From positions 1 through 64,000 of the forward strand of contig NZ_QYBB01000021.1 of the NCBI RefSeq assembly GCF_004137685.1: a stretch of 64,000 nucleotides of DNA, given 5' to 3'. This stretch comes from Lichenibacterium minor. Lineage in GTDB: Bacteria; Pseudomonadota; Alphaproteobacteria; Rhizobiales; Beijerinckiaceae. Both the position numbers and the translations under genes were made by a program. Under the pieces are notes generated by a model, which saw only the letters and a program-made list of their open reading frames with translations, did not search any database and was not told the origin of the DNA. Of the stretch, positions 53,303 to 61,897 are shown piece by piece. The first letter of the stretch is position 1. Each line of letters starts with the position of its first letter.

Positions 53303-53968
53303 TCATCCGTGCCTGCCGGTATCGTGATCCTCGACCGCGTCGCGCGGTTCGGCGAACAGTTTCAGCACGCCGTCGCGCAGCGTGACGGCCGCCTCGGCGT
53401 GCTGGACCACGAAGCGGGGCTGCGACGTCGAGAAGATCACGCCGGCGCGCCGATGCGCCGCCAGGGCGAAGCAGCGCGCCATCACCTCCGGGTCGATCTG
53501 ACTCACCTCGTCGACGAGATAGCAACCGAAAGGGATCACAAATGTGGTCGCCGCCTCGAAATTGCGCCGCTTGGCCCCGTCCTGCCCCTTCAAGGGCCGG
53601 TCGAGCAGCATGTCGGAGCCGGCGAGCGACACGGCCGCGGTCAGCAGGCCGTCGGCGTCGAACCCGTAGGCGCGCGCCAGGAAGCGCAGGTTCTCCACCG
53701 CGCTCAGCCCCGGGTGCATCAGCGGCGCGGCGTTGACGGCGGGCGACATGGGATCGGCGCCCGTCACCGCCCCGCCGTCCGGCTTCACGGTTCCGGCCAG
53801 GAGCTGCAGCAGCGTGGTCTTGCCCGCCTTGCGCCCCGCCAGCACGCCGAGCCGCCCGTCGGTCGGCAGGCTGATGGTGCCGGGGAGCAGCACGACGTGC
53901 GGCGACGCGCCGACGCGCGGGAAGCTCTTCGCCGCGTCGATGAGGTGGATCAGTCGTGATCCGGGCAA
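53303..53968 (-). CDS. KpsT-like polysaccharide export ATPase with degenerate motifs
   Basis: 221 residues from a TTG that has ggag six bases upstream and overlaps the end of the KpsM fusion gene by 19 bases. The KpsT-type Walker B FGCYLVDEV at about 148-155 is good. Three other motifs are unusual: Walker A reads GRKAGKT (45-51), one residue shorter than GxxxxGK(S/T); the signature region reads GQDGAKRRNFEAATTF without the usual SGM; and the H-loop histidine is replaced (STSQPRF). It may be a weak or non-classical ATPase partner, or one half of a pair. Reads cleanly without frameshift. Confidence 0.75.
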   Translation of the reverse strand: MPGSRLIHLIDAAKSFPRVGASPHVVLLPGTISLPTDGRLGVLAGRKAGKTTLLQLLAGTVKPDGGAVTGADPMSPAVNAAPLMHPGLSAVENLRFLARAYGFDADGLLTAAVSLAGSDMLLDRPLKGQDGAKRRNFEAATTFVIPFGCYLVDEVSQIDPEVMARCFALAAHRRAGVIFSTSQPRFVVQHAEAAVTLRDGVLKLFAEPRDAVEDHDTGRHG

Positions 53969-55467
53969 CCCGCGCTCCGGTAGACGAGGAGGCCCGTGAC
54001 CAGCAGCCCCACGGTGAAGAGCGCCGGATAGCGCAGGTCGAGCAGCGCCACCGGATAGCCGGGGTCGAAGGCGTGGCGCTCGTGCTCGAGGAGGTGGAGC
54101 AGCGGGTCGTACCAGTAATAGCGTGCCACCAGGGCGGGGGTGGTGGCGATGGAGAAATACAGGCCCGAGCTGATGAACAGCGCCCAGGTGAGCAGCTTCT
54201 CGAATGTCTTGACGAAGGACAGCCGGCGCCCGAGCCCTTCCAGGGTGAGGCCGAGCCCGAAGCCCGAGCCGCCCGCCATGGCGAAGACGAGGCATGTTTC
54301 CGGCACGTCGGGCAGGGGCATGTCGAGGCCGAACAGTTCCAGCGGCAGCAGCGCCAGCAGGCAGAACGACAGGTTGAGCATGAGCCCCCAGGCCGCCTTG
54401 GCGACGCGCAGGTGCATGTCGGTGATGCCCGGCCACGCCGTGGCGCCGGCCGGCCACCTGCCGCCCGTCGCGGCGCCGGCCCAGGTCGCCTGGAAGGCGA
54501 ACCAGGTGGAGAAGCCCGCCAGCACGTAGACCTCGATCGGGATCTGCCCCGGCATGGGCCTCTTGAGGAAATAGAACAGCCAATAATGCACGAAGACCAC
54601 CACGGCGGGCCGCACGAGCTCGACCAGCGCGCCGAGCACGCCGTTGCGGTGGTGGGCCCGCAGGTCGCGCAGCACCAGGGCGCGCAGGATCAGCAGGTGG
54701 TCCGTCAGCCGCGGCCGGCGGCGGGCGCGGTCGATCCGGCGCAGCGTGGCGGCCGTCACCGACGCTTCCACGTCCGCCAGGGCGACGGCCGGGCGGGGCG
54801 GGGCGGGCGGGGCGACCGCGGGCGGCGGCGATCCCGCCGCCGCGACCGGGGCGACGCCGGCCGCCGGCCCCCCGGCGCGCTCGCGACGCAGCGCGAGGTC
54901 GGCGCGCAGCCGCTCGCGCTCGGGCTCGAGCGGCCCCCCGGTGCCCGAAAGCGCGAGTTCCCCGGCGGCGGCGTCGAGGGCGTTCAGGGCGAGGTGGCAG
55001 CGCGCCGCGGCGAGCCGCACGGCCGGGTCGGCGGGCGCCAGCGCCAGCGCTTCCGCGACGGCCGCCAGGGCGGGCCGGTGCTGGAGGCGGCGCCCGAGCG
55101 CCGCGGCGAGCTGCAGGCGCAGCGCCACGGCGCCGGGGCGCAGCGCCGCGGCGGCCTTGAGATGGGCGATGCGGGCGCGGCCGTCGTCGGCGCGGGCGGC
55201 GAGGCGGGCGGCGAGCAGCGGCGCGCGGACGTCCGCGCCGTCGAGGCGCGCGGCCTCGTCGCAGGCGCGGCGGGCGTCGGCGAGCCGGCCCGCGAGGGCG
55301 AGGGCGCGGGCGGAACACAGGCGGGGGGCAGCCTCGGCGGGCGCCAGCGCGACCGCGGCCTCGAAGCGGGCCGCCGCGGCGGCGAAGTCCCGGCGGCGGA
55401 AGGCCGCGACGCCGGCCGATGCCGCGTCGCGCGCTTCATCCCGGGCGGAAGGGTCCGAAACCGTCAT
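53950..55467 (-). CDS. TPR-KpsM fusion: capsule ABC permease with N-terminal repeat domain
   Basis: 505 residues from ATG 55467. Residues about 5-190 are tetratricopeptide-like helical repeats (AGVAAFRRRDFAAAAARFEAAVALAPAEAA pattern, then several more). A Pro/Ala-rich linker follows to about 255. Residues 270-505 are an ABC-2 permease of KpsM type: LRALVLRDLRAHHRNGVLGAL, then HYWLFYFLKRPMPGQIP and DPLLHLLEHERHAF. KpsM proteins are normally about 260 residues, so the N-terminal half is an added module, probably cytoplasmic and protein-binding. First gene of the export operon. Confidence 0.87.
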   Translation of the reverse strand: MTVSDPSARDEARDAASAGVAAFRRRDFAAAAARFEAAVALAPAEAAPRLCSARALALAGRLADARRACDEAARLDGADVRAPLLAARLAARADDGRARIAHLKAAAALRPGAVALRLQLAAALGRRLQHRPALAAVAEALALAPADPAVRLAAARCHLALNALDAAAGELALSGTGGPLEPERERLRADLALRRERAGGPAAGVAPVAAAGSPPPAVAPPAPPRPAVALADVEASVTAATLRRIDRARRRPRLTDHLLILRALVLRDLRAHHRNGVLGALVELVRPAVVVFVHYWLFYFLKRPMPGQIPIEVYVLAGFSTWFAFQATWAGAATGGRWPAGATAWPGITDMHLRVAKAAWGLMLNLSFCLLALLPLELFGLDMPLPDVPETCLVFAMAGGSGFGLGLTLEGLGRRLSFVKTFEKLLTWALFISSGLYFSIATTPALVARYYWYDPLLHLLEHERHAFDPGYPVALLDLRYPALFTVGLLVTGLLVYRSAGCPDHD

Positions 55468-55577
55468 GCCGTGCCGTTCGAAGGGTCGCCGCCCGCCCGC
55501 GGATCCGGCTGGGGCCACCGCTCGGCGCGACCGCGCGGGCTTCCCCACGCCGTCCCGCCCTTCCCCCTTGCGGGGAG

Positions 55578-55616
55578 AAGCGGGCCTCCGTGGGCCGCCC
55601 TCGCGGAGGCCCGCTT
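55578..55616. terminator. Long hairpin between the two polysaccharide operons
   Basis: Perfect 13-base stem aagcgggcctccg/cggaggcccgctt with a 13-base loop, located 50 bases after the end of the esterase gene (minus strand) and 110 bases before the TPR-KpsM start. No long T-run, but the stem strength and place suggest a terminator for the upstream operon or a processing site. Confidence 0.6.
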
Positions 55617-55666
55617 AGCACAGCTCACCCCGGGGGTCGATGCGGCCGGCCCGGGTTCGGCCGGGA

Positions 55667-56566
55667 TCAGCGGCCGAGGTGGTCGGCGAGGAACGGCACG
55701 GCTTCGCCGAGGAAGCCCCGCCAGCCGCCCGTGTCGGCGGCCGTGCGCAGCGTCAGCGTCGCGCCGCGCTCGCGGGCCGCCTCGGCCAGCAGATCGCCCT
55801 GGGCCGGGCTGTGGACGTAGTCGGCGGGGGACGCATCGGCCGGCAGCGGCTCGGCGGCCTTGCCGTACCAGCTGTAGACCGGCGGCGCGCCGGCGTGGAT
55901 CGTGTGGATCGGCGACGCGTCGGCTTCGGCGGCGCGGAAGCGCGCGTCGCCGAGCTCGGCCGTCGAACCCGCGCCGTAGAACTGCGCCAGCCACCGCGGC
56001 AGGCGGTCGGTGCGGAAGCGCGCCGCGATGTCGGCCGGGTCGTAGGTGGCCTGGGCGTTGGCCGTCACCACGGCCGACACGCCCGTCGGCTGGCGCAGCA
56101 CCGGGTCGGGCGACAACGGGTCGGCGCCGTCGGGATGGAACGCGACCCAGAAGGCCACGCCGGCGCCGGCCGACAGGCCCATCAGGGCCACGCGGGACGG
56201 GTCGAGGCCGTAGTCGCCCGCATGCGCCCGCAGCCACTGCACGGCGCGCGCGCCGTCCTGCATGGGTGCGGGGAAGCGCACCGCGGGCGCGAGCCGGTAG
56301 TCCGCGCAGGCGAAGGCGATGCCGCGGGCGGCCAGCATCGCGACGAGCTGCGGCGCGCAGGGGTGCTTGTCGCCGCCCACGAAGGCCCCGCCGTGGAAAT
56401 ACACCACGAGGGGGGCCGGGCCGCCGCCGTCCGGCACGTGGAGGTCGAGGCTTTGCAGCCGGTCCGGCCCGTAGCGGAGGTCCGCGAAGTCGCCGGCGCG
56501 CGCCGGGGCCGAAAGGCCGACCGCCGCGCAGGCGAGCGCGGCCGCGAGGGCGCGCGAGGCCCTCAC
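55667..56566 (-). CDS. Exported alpha/beta-hydrolase (carboxylesterase-like)
   Basis: 299 residues from a GTG that overlaps the stop of the methyltransferase gene (GTGA). Signal peptide 1-25 (ALAAALACAAVGLSAPARA). LVVYFHGGAFVGGDKH gives the HGG oxyanion hole, ALMGLSAGAGVAFW the nucleophile elbow, as in hormone-sensitive-lipase/BD-FAE-type esterases. It could de-esterify an exported polymer, for example removing acyl groups. Substrate not proven. Confidence 0.87.
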   Translation of the reverse strand: MRASRALAAALACAAVGLSAPARAGDFADLRYGPDRLQSLDLHVPDGGGPAPLVVYFHGGAFVGGDKHPCAPQLVAMLAARGIAFACADYRLAPAVRFPAPMQDGARAVQWLRAHAGDYGLDPSRVALMGLSAGAGVAFWVAFHPDGADPLSPDPVLRQPTGVSAVVTANAQATYDPADIAARFRTDRLPRWLAQFYGAGSTAELGDARFRAAEADASPIHTIHAGAPPVYSWYGKAAEPLPADASPADYVHSPAQGDLLAEAARERGATLTLRTAADTGGWRGFLGEAVPFLADHLGR

Positions 56567-57171
56567 CGCGGCTTCTGCGCCACCGCGAATAGGTGGGGCG
56601 TCATGAAGGAGGAGCGCAGCTCCTTCACGTCGAAGCCGTCGAGGACGACGCGGCGCAGCCCCTGCGGGCTGAAACGCAGGTGGTCGGGCCCCGATGCCGA
56701 CAGGGCCGCCGTGGCGGTCATGAAGGAGATAGGGTTGCCGCTGCCCCCCACGACCTTGACGCCGAACTTGTTGGCCTTGCCGAAGCCCCGCGTGCAGACC
56801 ACCAGCGAACCGCCCGGCGCCAGGACGCGGCGGATCTCGGCGGCCGTGAGCCAGAAGCGCGGGTCGCGCTCCAGCGCCCGGTCCCAGATCACCGCCGAAA
56901 AGCAGCCGTCGTCGAACAGCGGCGCGAGGTCGTTGGGCTCGCCCTTGTGGAAATGGACGCCGCCGGCTTCGCCGCCGCCGTCCGCCACCACGACATGGCG
57001 CTCGAAGCCCGCCAGGAAGGGCGCCCCGGCGACCGCGCCATCGCGCGAGCCCCCCGCGATCTCCAGCACGGGGCCGGCCAGCGCGTGGGTGCGGAACAGC
57101 GTGGCATATTCCTCGATCACCTTGGCGCGCATGCCGGGCTTCGGCGCGGGATCGGTTTCGACGAGGCTCAT
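56563..57171 (-). CDS. Class I SAM methyltransferase
   Basis: 202 residues. VLEIAGGSRDGAVAG is a divergent motif I, VIWDRALERDPRFWLTAAEI and LAPGGSLVVCTRGF follow. Looks like a small soluble transferase, perhaps for sugar or lipid-linked substrates, in line with its neighbours. It ends by overlapping the esterase start. Substrate unknown. Confidence 0.8.
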   Translation of the reverse strand: MSLVETDPAPKPGMRAKVIEEYATLFRTHALAGPVLEIAGGSRDGAVAGAPFLAGFERHVVVADGGGEAGGVHFHKGEPNDLAPLFDDGCFSAVIWDRALERDPRFWLTAAEIRRVLAPGGSLVVCTRGFGKANKFGVKVVGGSGNPISFMTATAALSASGPDHLRFSPQGLRRVVLDGFDVKELRSSFMTPHLFAVAQKPR

Positions 57172-57178
57172 GGGGGGC

Positions 57179-57922
57179 TCATCCTTCGTGAAGCATGGGG
57201 GGCGGGCTCGGCCCGTCGACGCGGAGATGAGCCAGCACCTCGCGCATCATGATCGCGCCGTAGCCCTCGTTGCCGTGGTGCGGGTCGCCGGGCTGGCCGA
57301 ACTCCGCGAGGGTGAAGCCTTCGGCGTCGAGGCAGCGGTCCGGAACGTCGACCACGGGCACGCCGAGGCGGTCGAGCTCGGCCCGGATCGTCGCGCGGTA
57401 CAGCCGGTCGACGCGCATCACCACGGCCGCCGGCGTCCTGCGCAGCGCGGGGTGGTGGCGGAACGGGCGGGGGGCCTCGATGGCGAAGACGCGCCGGCCG
57501 ATGCGCCGCAGCAGCGCCACGAGCTCCAGCATCGGACGCTGGTCGTCGAGGGCGAGGCGCCGGATGGTGCCGCTCGACACGGGTGCCGCGCCCGGCAGGT
57601 CCATGTCGGCCGGGGCGAAGTCCTGCCAGGCCGCGCCGCGCCACAACCGCACCGGGTGCAGAAGGGCCGACACGCCGAAGATCCTGTCGGGGGGGTCGTC
57701 CGCGCACGGCAGCCGGTCGAACTGGCGGCGGTATTCCGGCAGCGTGACCTCGGCGTGGTCGCCGCGGTCGGCGAAGAAGGGCTCGGTGGCGAGATGGCCG
57801 CCCCCGAGCGGGCGCACGCACAGGCGCAGCCCGGCGGGCCAGGCGCCCTCCGCCTCGACGGCGACCTGCCCGCGGCGCAGCGCGGCCGTGTGGCTGTCGC
57901 CGAAGACCAGGACGTCCGCCAT
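57179..57922 (-). CDS. SGNH-like hydrolase/acyltransferase
   Basis: 247 residues. VLVFGDSHTAALRRG at the start is SGNH block I with the catalytic Ser; DPHHGNEGYG near the end is block V with Asp-x2-His. Blocks II and III (Gly, Asn) are weak. Such proteins add or remove O-acetyl groups on polysaccharides. It begins by overlapping the GSCFA stop by one base (TGATG), so the two are translated together. Confidence 0.78.
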   Translation of the reverse strand: MADVLVFGDSHTAALRRGQVAVEAEGAWPAGLRLCVRPLGGGHLATEPFFADRGDHAEVTLPEYRRQFDRLPCADDPPDRIFGVSALLHPVRLWRGAAWQDFAPADMDLPGAAPVSSGTIRRLALDDQRPMLELVALLRRIGRRVFAIEAPRPFRHHPALRRTPAAVVMRVDRLYRATIRAELDRLGVPVVDVPDRCLDAEGFTLAEFGQPGDPHHGNEGYGAIMMREVLAHLRVDGPSPPPMLHEG

Positions 57923-59007
57923 CAGTAGCGCCCGAACACCGAAGCGATCTCCTCGTCGCAGAGCACGCGCTCCGCATCCTCCGCGGCGGCCGGGCGCGGG
58001 GGCACCGGGGCGGCGGCGCCGACCTTGACGCGCGTGGGGCCCGGGGCCGCGGGCGCGTGCTCGGCGAAGAAGTGCTCCATGACGTGCCGCACGCCGGCAG
58101 CCGAAACGGTGCGCATGTCGCTGTTGTAGAACATGGCCCGCATGGGCGGCGCGGTGGTGATCTCGTAGCCGGGGAAATAGTCCACGAAGGGGTACTTGTC
58201 GGCGAGGGCGCCGGCGACGCCGCGCAACAGCGACTTCGAATAGGTGTTGGCCACCACGACGTGGTCGGGCGTGGCGGTCGCCATGATGGACACCGGGCTG
58301 ACGGTGAACAGGAAGTGCATGTCCCCGTTGATGGCGCGCAGCCGGGCGATCACGGCCTCCATGTCGGCCAGGATGTCGGTGAAGGACAGGTTCAGGAAGC
58401 TGTAGCGGGACGGGTCCCATTCGCCGCCGCCCGTGCCGGGCGCCACGGGGAACACCGTGCCGTCCTCCTTCGACATCCAGGTTTCGGTCATGCCCAGCGT
58501 GAACACGAAGGCCTGCGTCCGCTCGAACAGCTCGACCACGCGGGCGAGGTGGTGGCGGCGCAGCACCTCGACTTCCTCGGCGGTGCCGACCGCGCCGGGC
58601 TCGATGTTGGGACGGAAGGGATCGACGAAGCCGTCGCCCCGCACCCAGGCGCGGTCGACGGGGTCGATCTCGCCCGCGGCGCGCTGCAGGAGCTGGAGCA
58701 GCTGGCGCGCCGTGTACAGGTTGCCGTAGCGGGCCGAATAGATGCCGTAACCGTGGTCGAGGTGCAGGGCGGGCGGCAGGAAGCCCGGGGCGGGCTCGAC
58801 GTCGAGGTAGTCGGCGCCGCGGCGCCTCATCTCGCGGCCGATGTGCTGCGCGAAGCAGGACCCGCCGGTGGCGAGGCGGCGCCCTTCCAGCGAGAACTTC
58901 CTGCGGTACCAGCCGCCGATCTCCAGCGGGTGGACGCCCTCCACGCTGCGGCGCCAGAACGCGCGGGCCGGCTGGTCCTTGTAGGGATGGTGACGCCCTT
59001 CGGCCAT
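57922..59007 (-). CDS. GSCFA-domain protein
   Basis: 361 residues from ATG 59007 with gagag upstream. GGSCFAQHIGREM holds the motif that names the family; FVFTLGMTETWMSKEDGT and HFLFTVSPVS follow. GSCFA proteins are SGNH-like enzymes found in polysaccharide loci of Rhizobiales and Rhodobacterales, probably acyl-transfer or acyl-hydrolysis. First gene of the four-gene minus-strand unit with SGNH, methyltransferase and esterase genes. Confidence 0.88.
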   Translation of the reverse strand: MAEGRHHPYKDQPARAFWRRSVEGVHPLEIGGWYRRKFSLEGRRLATGGSCFAQHIGREMRRRGADYLDVEPAPGFLPPALHLDHGYGIYSARYGNLYTARQLLQLLQRAAGEIDPVDRAWVRGDGFVDPFRPNIEPGAVGTAEEVEVLRRHHLARVVELFERTQAFVFTLGMTETWMSKEDGTVFPVAPGTGGGEWDPSRYSFLNLSFTDILADMEAVIARLRAINGDMHFLFTVSPVSIMATATPDHVVVANTYSKSLLRGVAGALADKYPFVDYFPGYEITTAPPMRAMFYNSDMRTVSAAGVRHVMEHFFAEHAPAAPGPTRVKVGAAAPVPPRPAAAEDAERVLCDEEIASVFGRY

Positions 59008-59267
59008 CGTCGCTCTCGACCCGGGGATCCGATCCGGCGGCCGCCGGTGCGGCGTCGCGGCCGCCCAATGGAGCACGGAATGCGGGCGGATGTCGACCGC
59101 GCGACGCGGTGGCGCGGTCCCGCCCCGGCCCCGCCGAGGTGGCCGACGCGGGGACGCGGTGCCGGCCCGACCGCTCGCCGGCCCTCGCGTCCCGGGCCCA
59201 TCCGTGCCACAATGGCCGCCACCGCGCCCCGGGCCTTCCGGCCGACGCGCCCCTCCGGACTCCCGCG

Positions 59268-60119
59268 ATGACGGCCGACATGTGGGTCAAGTTCTGGGGC
59301 GTTCGCGGCGGCATCCCCTGCCCCGACCCGGAATTCGCGGTCTACGGCGGCAACACGGCCTGCGTGGAGCTGCGCTGCGGGGGCCGCACCCTGGTGTTCG
59401 ACGCCGGCAGCGGCATCCGCCCGCTCGGGCGCCGGCTCGTCGACGACGGGCGCGCCGGCGCGCTCGACCTGCTCGTCAGCCATTGCCACATCGACCACCT
59501 CATCGGCCTGCCCTTCTTCGCCCCCGCGTTCCGGCGCGACACCACCATCCGGCTGTGGACCGGCCACCGCGACAGCGACGAGCACCTGCACGACGCCGTG
59601 GCCCAGCTGATGACCCGTCCGCTCTTTCCCATCACGCCCGAAACCTTCGCGGCGACGCTGGTCTACCGCGACTTCCAGGCCGGCGACGGCTTCGACATGG
59701 GCGACGGCGTGGCCCTCCGCACCGCGTCGCTGAACCACCCCGGCGGCGCCACCGCCTACCGGGTGGACTTCGGGGGCCGCTCCTTCGGCTATTTCACCGA
59801 CCACGAGGCGGCCGGCGACGCGCCCGACCCGGCGCTGGTCGCCCTGGCGCGCGGGCTCGACCTGCTGGTGCTCGACGCGAGCTACACGCCGTCCGAGATC
59901 GGCGGCCGGCGCGGCTGGGGCCACTCGTCCTGGCGGCAGGCCGTCGCGCTGGCCGAAGCCGCCGGCGTGGGCCGGCTCGCCCTGTTCCACCACGACCCGT
60001 CCCACGACGACGCCGTCATGGCGCGCATCGAAGCCGAGGCCGCCGCGGCCCGCGCCGGCACGTTCGCGGCCCGCGACGGGCAAAGCATGTCCATCGGCGG
60101 GGGATCGCCTCCGGCGTGA
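59268..60119 (+). CDS. Metallo-beta-lactamase-fold hydrolase
   Basis: 283 residues from ATG 59268 (an ATG four codons later is equally possible). FWGVRGGIPCPDP and YGGNTACVEL begin the domain; the zinc motif HCHIDH is in VSHCHIDHLIG; FTDHEAAG and the late FHHDPSHDD supply further ligands. This branch, near phnP/phosphoribosyl cyclic phosphodiesterase and RNase Z-like proteins, hydrolyses phosphodiesters. No close operon partner. Confidence 0.85.
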   Translation: MTADMWVKFWGVRGGIPCPDPEFAVYGGNTACVELRCGGRTLVFDAGSGIRPLGRRLVDDGRAGALDLLVSHCHIDHLIGLPFFAPAFRRDTTIRLWTGHRDSDEHLHDAVAQLMTRPLFPITPETFAATLVYRDFQAGDGFDMGDGVALRTASLNHPGGATAYRVDFGGRSFGYFTDHEAAGDAPDPALVALARGLDLLVLDASYTPSEIGGRRGWGHSSWRQAVALAEAAGVGRLALFHHDPSHDDAVMARIEAEAAAARAGTFAARDGQSMSIGGGSPPA

Positions 60120-60347
60120 GCGGGAAAGGCCGGGGTCGGGGGAAACCGCCCGCCGCGGCCCCGCAGGGCGCCGGGGCGCGGGCCGGTGCCTCGGCACGCC
60201 CCGACCGCTCTGCGCCACGCGCCCTTTGACGGGGCCGCCCCGGCCCGTTACATCGCGACCCACCGCGGCGCACGGGCCGACGCCCGGCCCTCCGGGCCGC
60301 CGACCCCGGCGCCCCCTTCCCGCGGTCACCAGCCCGGAGCGGAGCCC

Positions 60348-61454
60348 ATGTCGTCACAGATCCCCGGCCCAGGCCCGAGCTTCGCCCTGCACCCGCACCC
60401 GTCGCCCGTGCCCGCAGAACGCCGGGCGGAACTGCTGGCCAACCCCGGCTTCGGCCGCGTCTTCACCGACCACATGGTGGTGATCAACTATTCGGAAGGG
60501 CGTGGCTGGCACGACGCCCGCGTGGAAGCGCGCGCGCCGATCCCCATGGATCCCGCCGCCGCCGTGCTCCACTACGCCCAGGAAATCTTCGAAGGCATGA
60601 AGGCCTACGCGACCGGCAACGGCGGCGCGTCGCTGTTCCGGCCCGAAGCCAACGCCCGGCGCTTCGCGGAATCGGCCGCGCGCCTCGCCATGCCGGCCCT
60701 GCCCGAAGATTTGTTCGTCGAATCCGTCCGCCAGCTCGTCGCGGTGGACCGCGACTGGATCCCCACGACGGCCGGCGCGAGCCTCTACCTTCGCCCCTTC
60801 ATGTTCGCCAGCGAGGTGTTCCTGGGCGTCAAGCCGTCCGCCGAATACCTCTACATGGTGATCGCGTCGCCGGTGGGCCGCTACTTCAAGGGCGGCGCCG
60901 AAACCGTGTCGGTGTGGGTGTCGCAGGACTACACCCGCGCGGCGCCGGGCGGCACGGGCGCCGCCAAATGCGGCGGCAACTACGCGGCGAGCCTCGTCGC
61001 CCAGGCCGAAGCCGCGCGCCACGGCTGCGACCAGGTGGTGTTCCTCGACGCGGCCGAGCGCCGCTGGGTCGAGGAGCTCGGCGGCATGAACATCTTCTTC
61101 GCCTTCGACGACGGCTCGCTCGCCACCCCGCCGCTCGGCACCATCCTGCCCGGCATCACCCGCGACTCCGTCATGGCGCTGGCCCGGCGGGACGGCATCC
61201 CGGTGCGCGAGGAACCCTATTCCCTCGACCAGTGGCGCGCCGACGCCGCGAGCGGGCGCCTGCGCGAAGCCTTCGCCTGCGGCACCGCCGCGGTGATCAC
61301 CCCCATCGGCACGGTGAAGACGCCCGACGGCGGCTTCGCGATCGGCGGCGGCGAGAACGCCGGCGAGATCACCAAGCGCCTGCGCACGGCCCTGACCGAC
61401 ATCCAGCGCGGCATCGCGCCCGACCCGTTCGGCTGGGTCCAGACCGTCCTGTGA
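60348..61454 (+). CDS. ilvE: Branched-chain amino-acid aminotransferase
   Basis: 368 residues, ggagcggag upstream of ATG 60348. FTDHMVVINYSEGRGWHDARV and YAQEIFEGMKAYATGNGG are family hallmarks; the PLP lysine is in AAKCGGNYAASL at about 207; ELGGMNIFFAF and the phosphate-binding FACGTAAVITPIG end segment complete it. It transfers the amino group between Val/Leu/Ile and 2-oxoglutarate. Confidence 0.95.
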   Translation: MSSQIPGPGPSFALHPHPSPVPAERRAELLANPGFGRVFTDHMVVINYSEGRGWHDARVEARAPIPMDPAAAVLHYAQEIFEGMKAYATGNGGASLFRPEANARRFAESAARLAMPALPEDLFVESVRQLVAVDRDWIPTTAGASLYLRPFMFASEVFLGVKPSAEYLYMVIASPVGRYFKGGAETVSVWVSQDYTRAAPGGTGAAKCGGNYAASLVAQAEAARHGCDQVVFLDAAERRWVEELGGMNIFFAFDDGSLATPPLGTILPGITRDSVMALARRDGIPVREEPYSLDQWRADAASGRLREAFACGTAAVITPIGTVKTPDGGFAIGGGENAGEITKRLRTALTDIQRGIAPDPFGWVQTVL

Positions 61455-61599
61455 GCCGTTCCCGCTCCGCCCGCGCGGGCGGGCGGAGCGGGAACGCGCC
61501 ATGTTGCGATGCAGCATCGGCATGGCAGCGTCACGCCCGCGCCGGCATCCCGAGGCGGGCCGATGGCGTAGAAGGAGGCCCATCTCACGAGGGCCGACC

Positions 61600-61839
61600 A
61601 TGATCCGCCGACGCTCCACCCCGCATGTCGCATCGCACAACGGCGAGGTTTCGGCCTTCGACCGGATCACCTGGAACGCCTTCATGCTGGCCGTGACGGT
61701 GTCGGTGGGGGTGGTGCTGGGCTACGGCCCCGCCGCCGCCCTGCACCACATCGCCGACGCCCTGGTCGACGTCCTGGCCAGGGCGCGGGATTTCCCCGTC
61801 CCCGACGCCGCGGCCTGGAGCGGGCAGATGGTGTTCTGA
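61600..61839 (+). CDS. Small membrane protein
   Basis: 79 residues from ATG 61600, gaggg upstream. One membrane segment (AFMLAVTVSVGVVLGY, about 27-44) with a basic N-terminus and an amphipathic C-terminal half (ALHHIADALVDVLARARDF). No recognised family. It lies between ilvE and the lyase-like gene with 58 bases to the latter, so co-transcription with it is possible. Confidence 0.55.
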   Translation: MIRRRSTPHVASHNGEVSAFDRITWNAFMLAVTVSVGVVLGYGPAAALHHIADALVDVLARARDFPVPDAAAWSGQMVF

Positions 61840-61897
61840 ACGGCGCGCCGGGCGCACGAACCCGCCCCGGGGCGAGGGCCCGCGGGAAGGATCCGAC

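Noticed and set aside
50045..53959. A plus-strand open frame of 1304 codons
   Set aside because: It is antisense to the capsule export genes, has the Arg/Gly/Pro/His-rich make-up of GC-driven shadow frames, and no recognisable domain.
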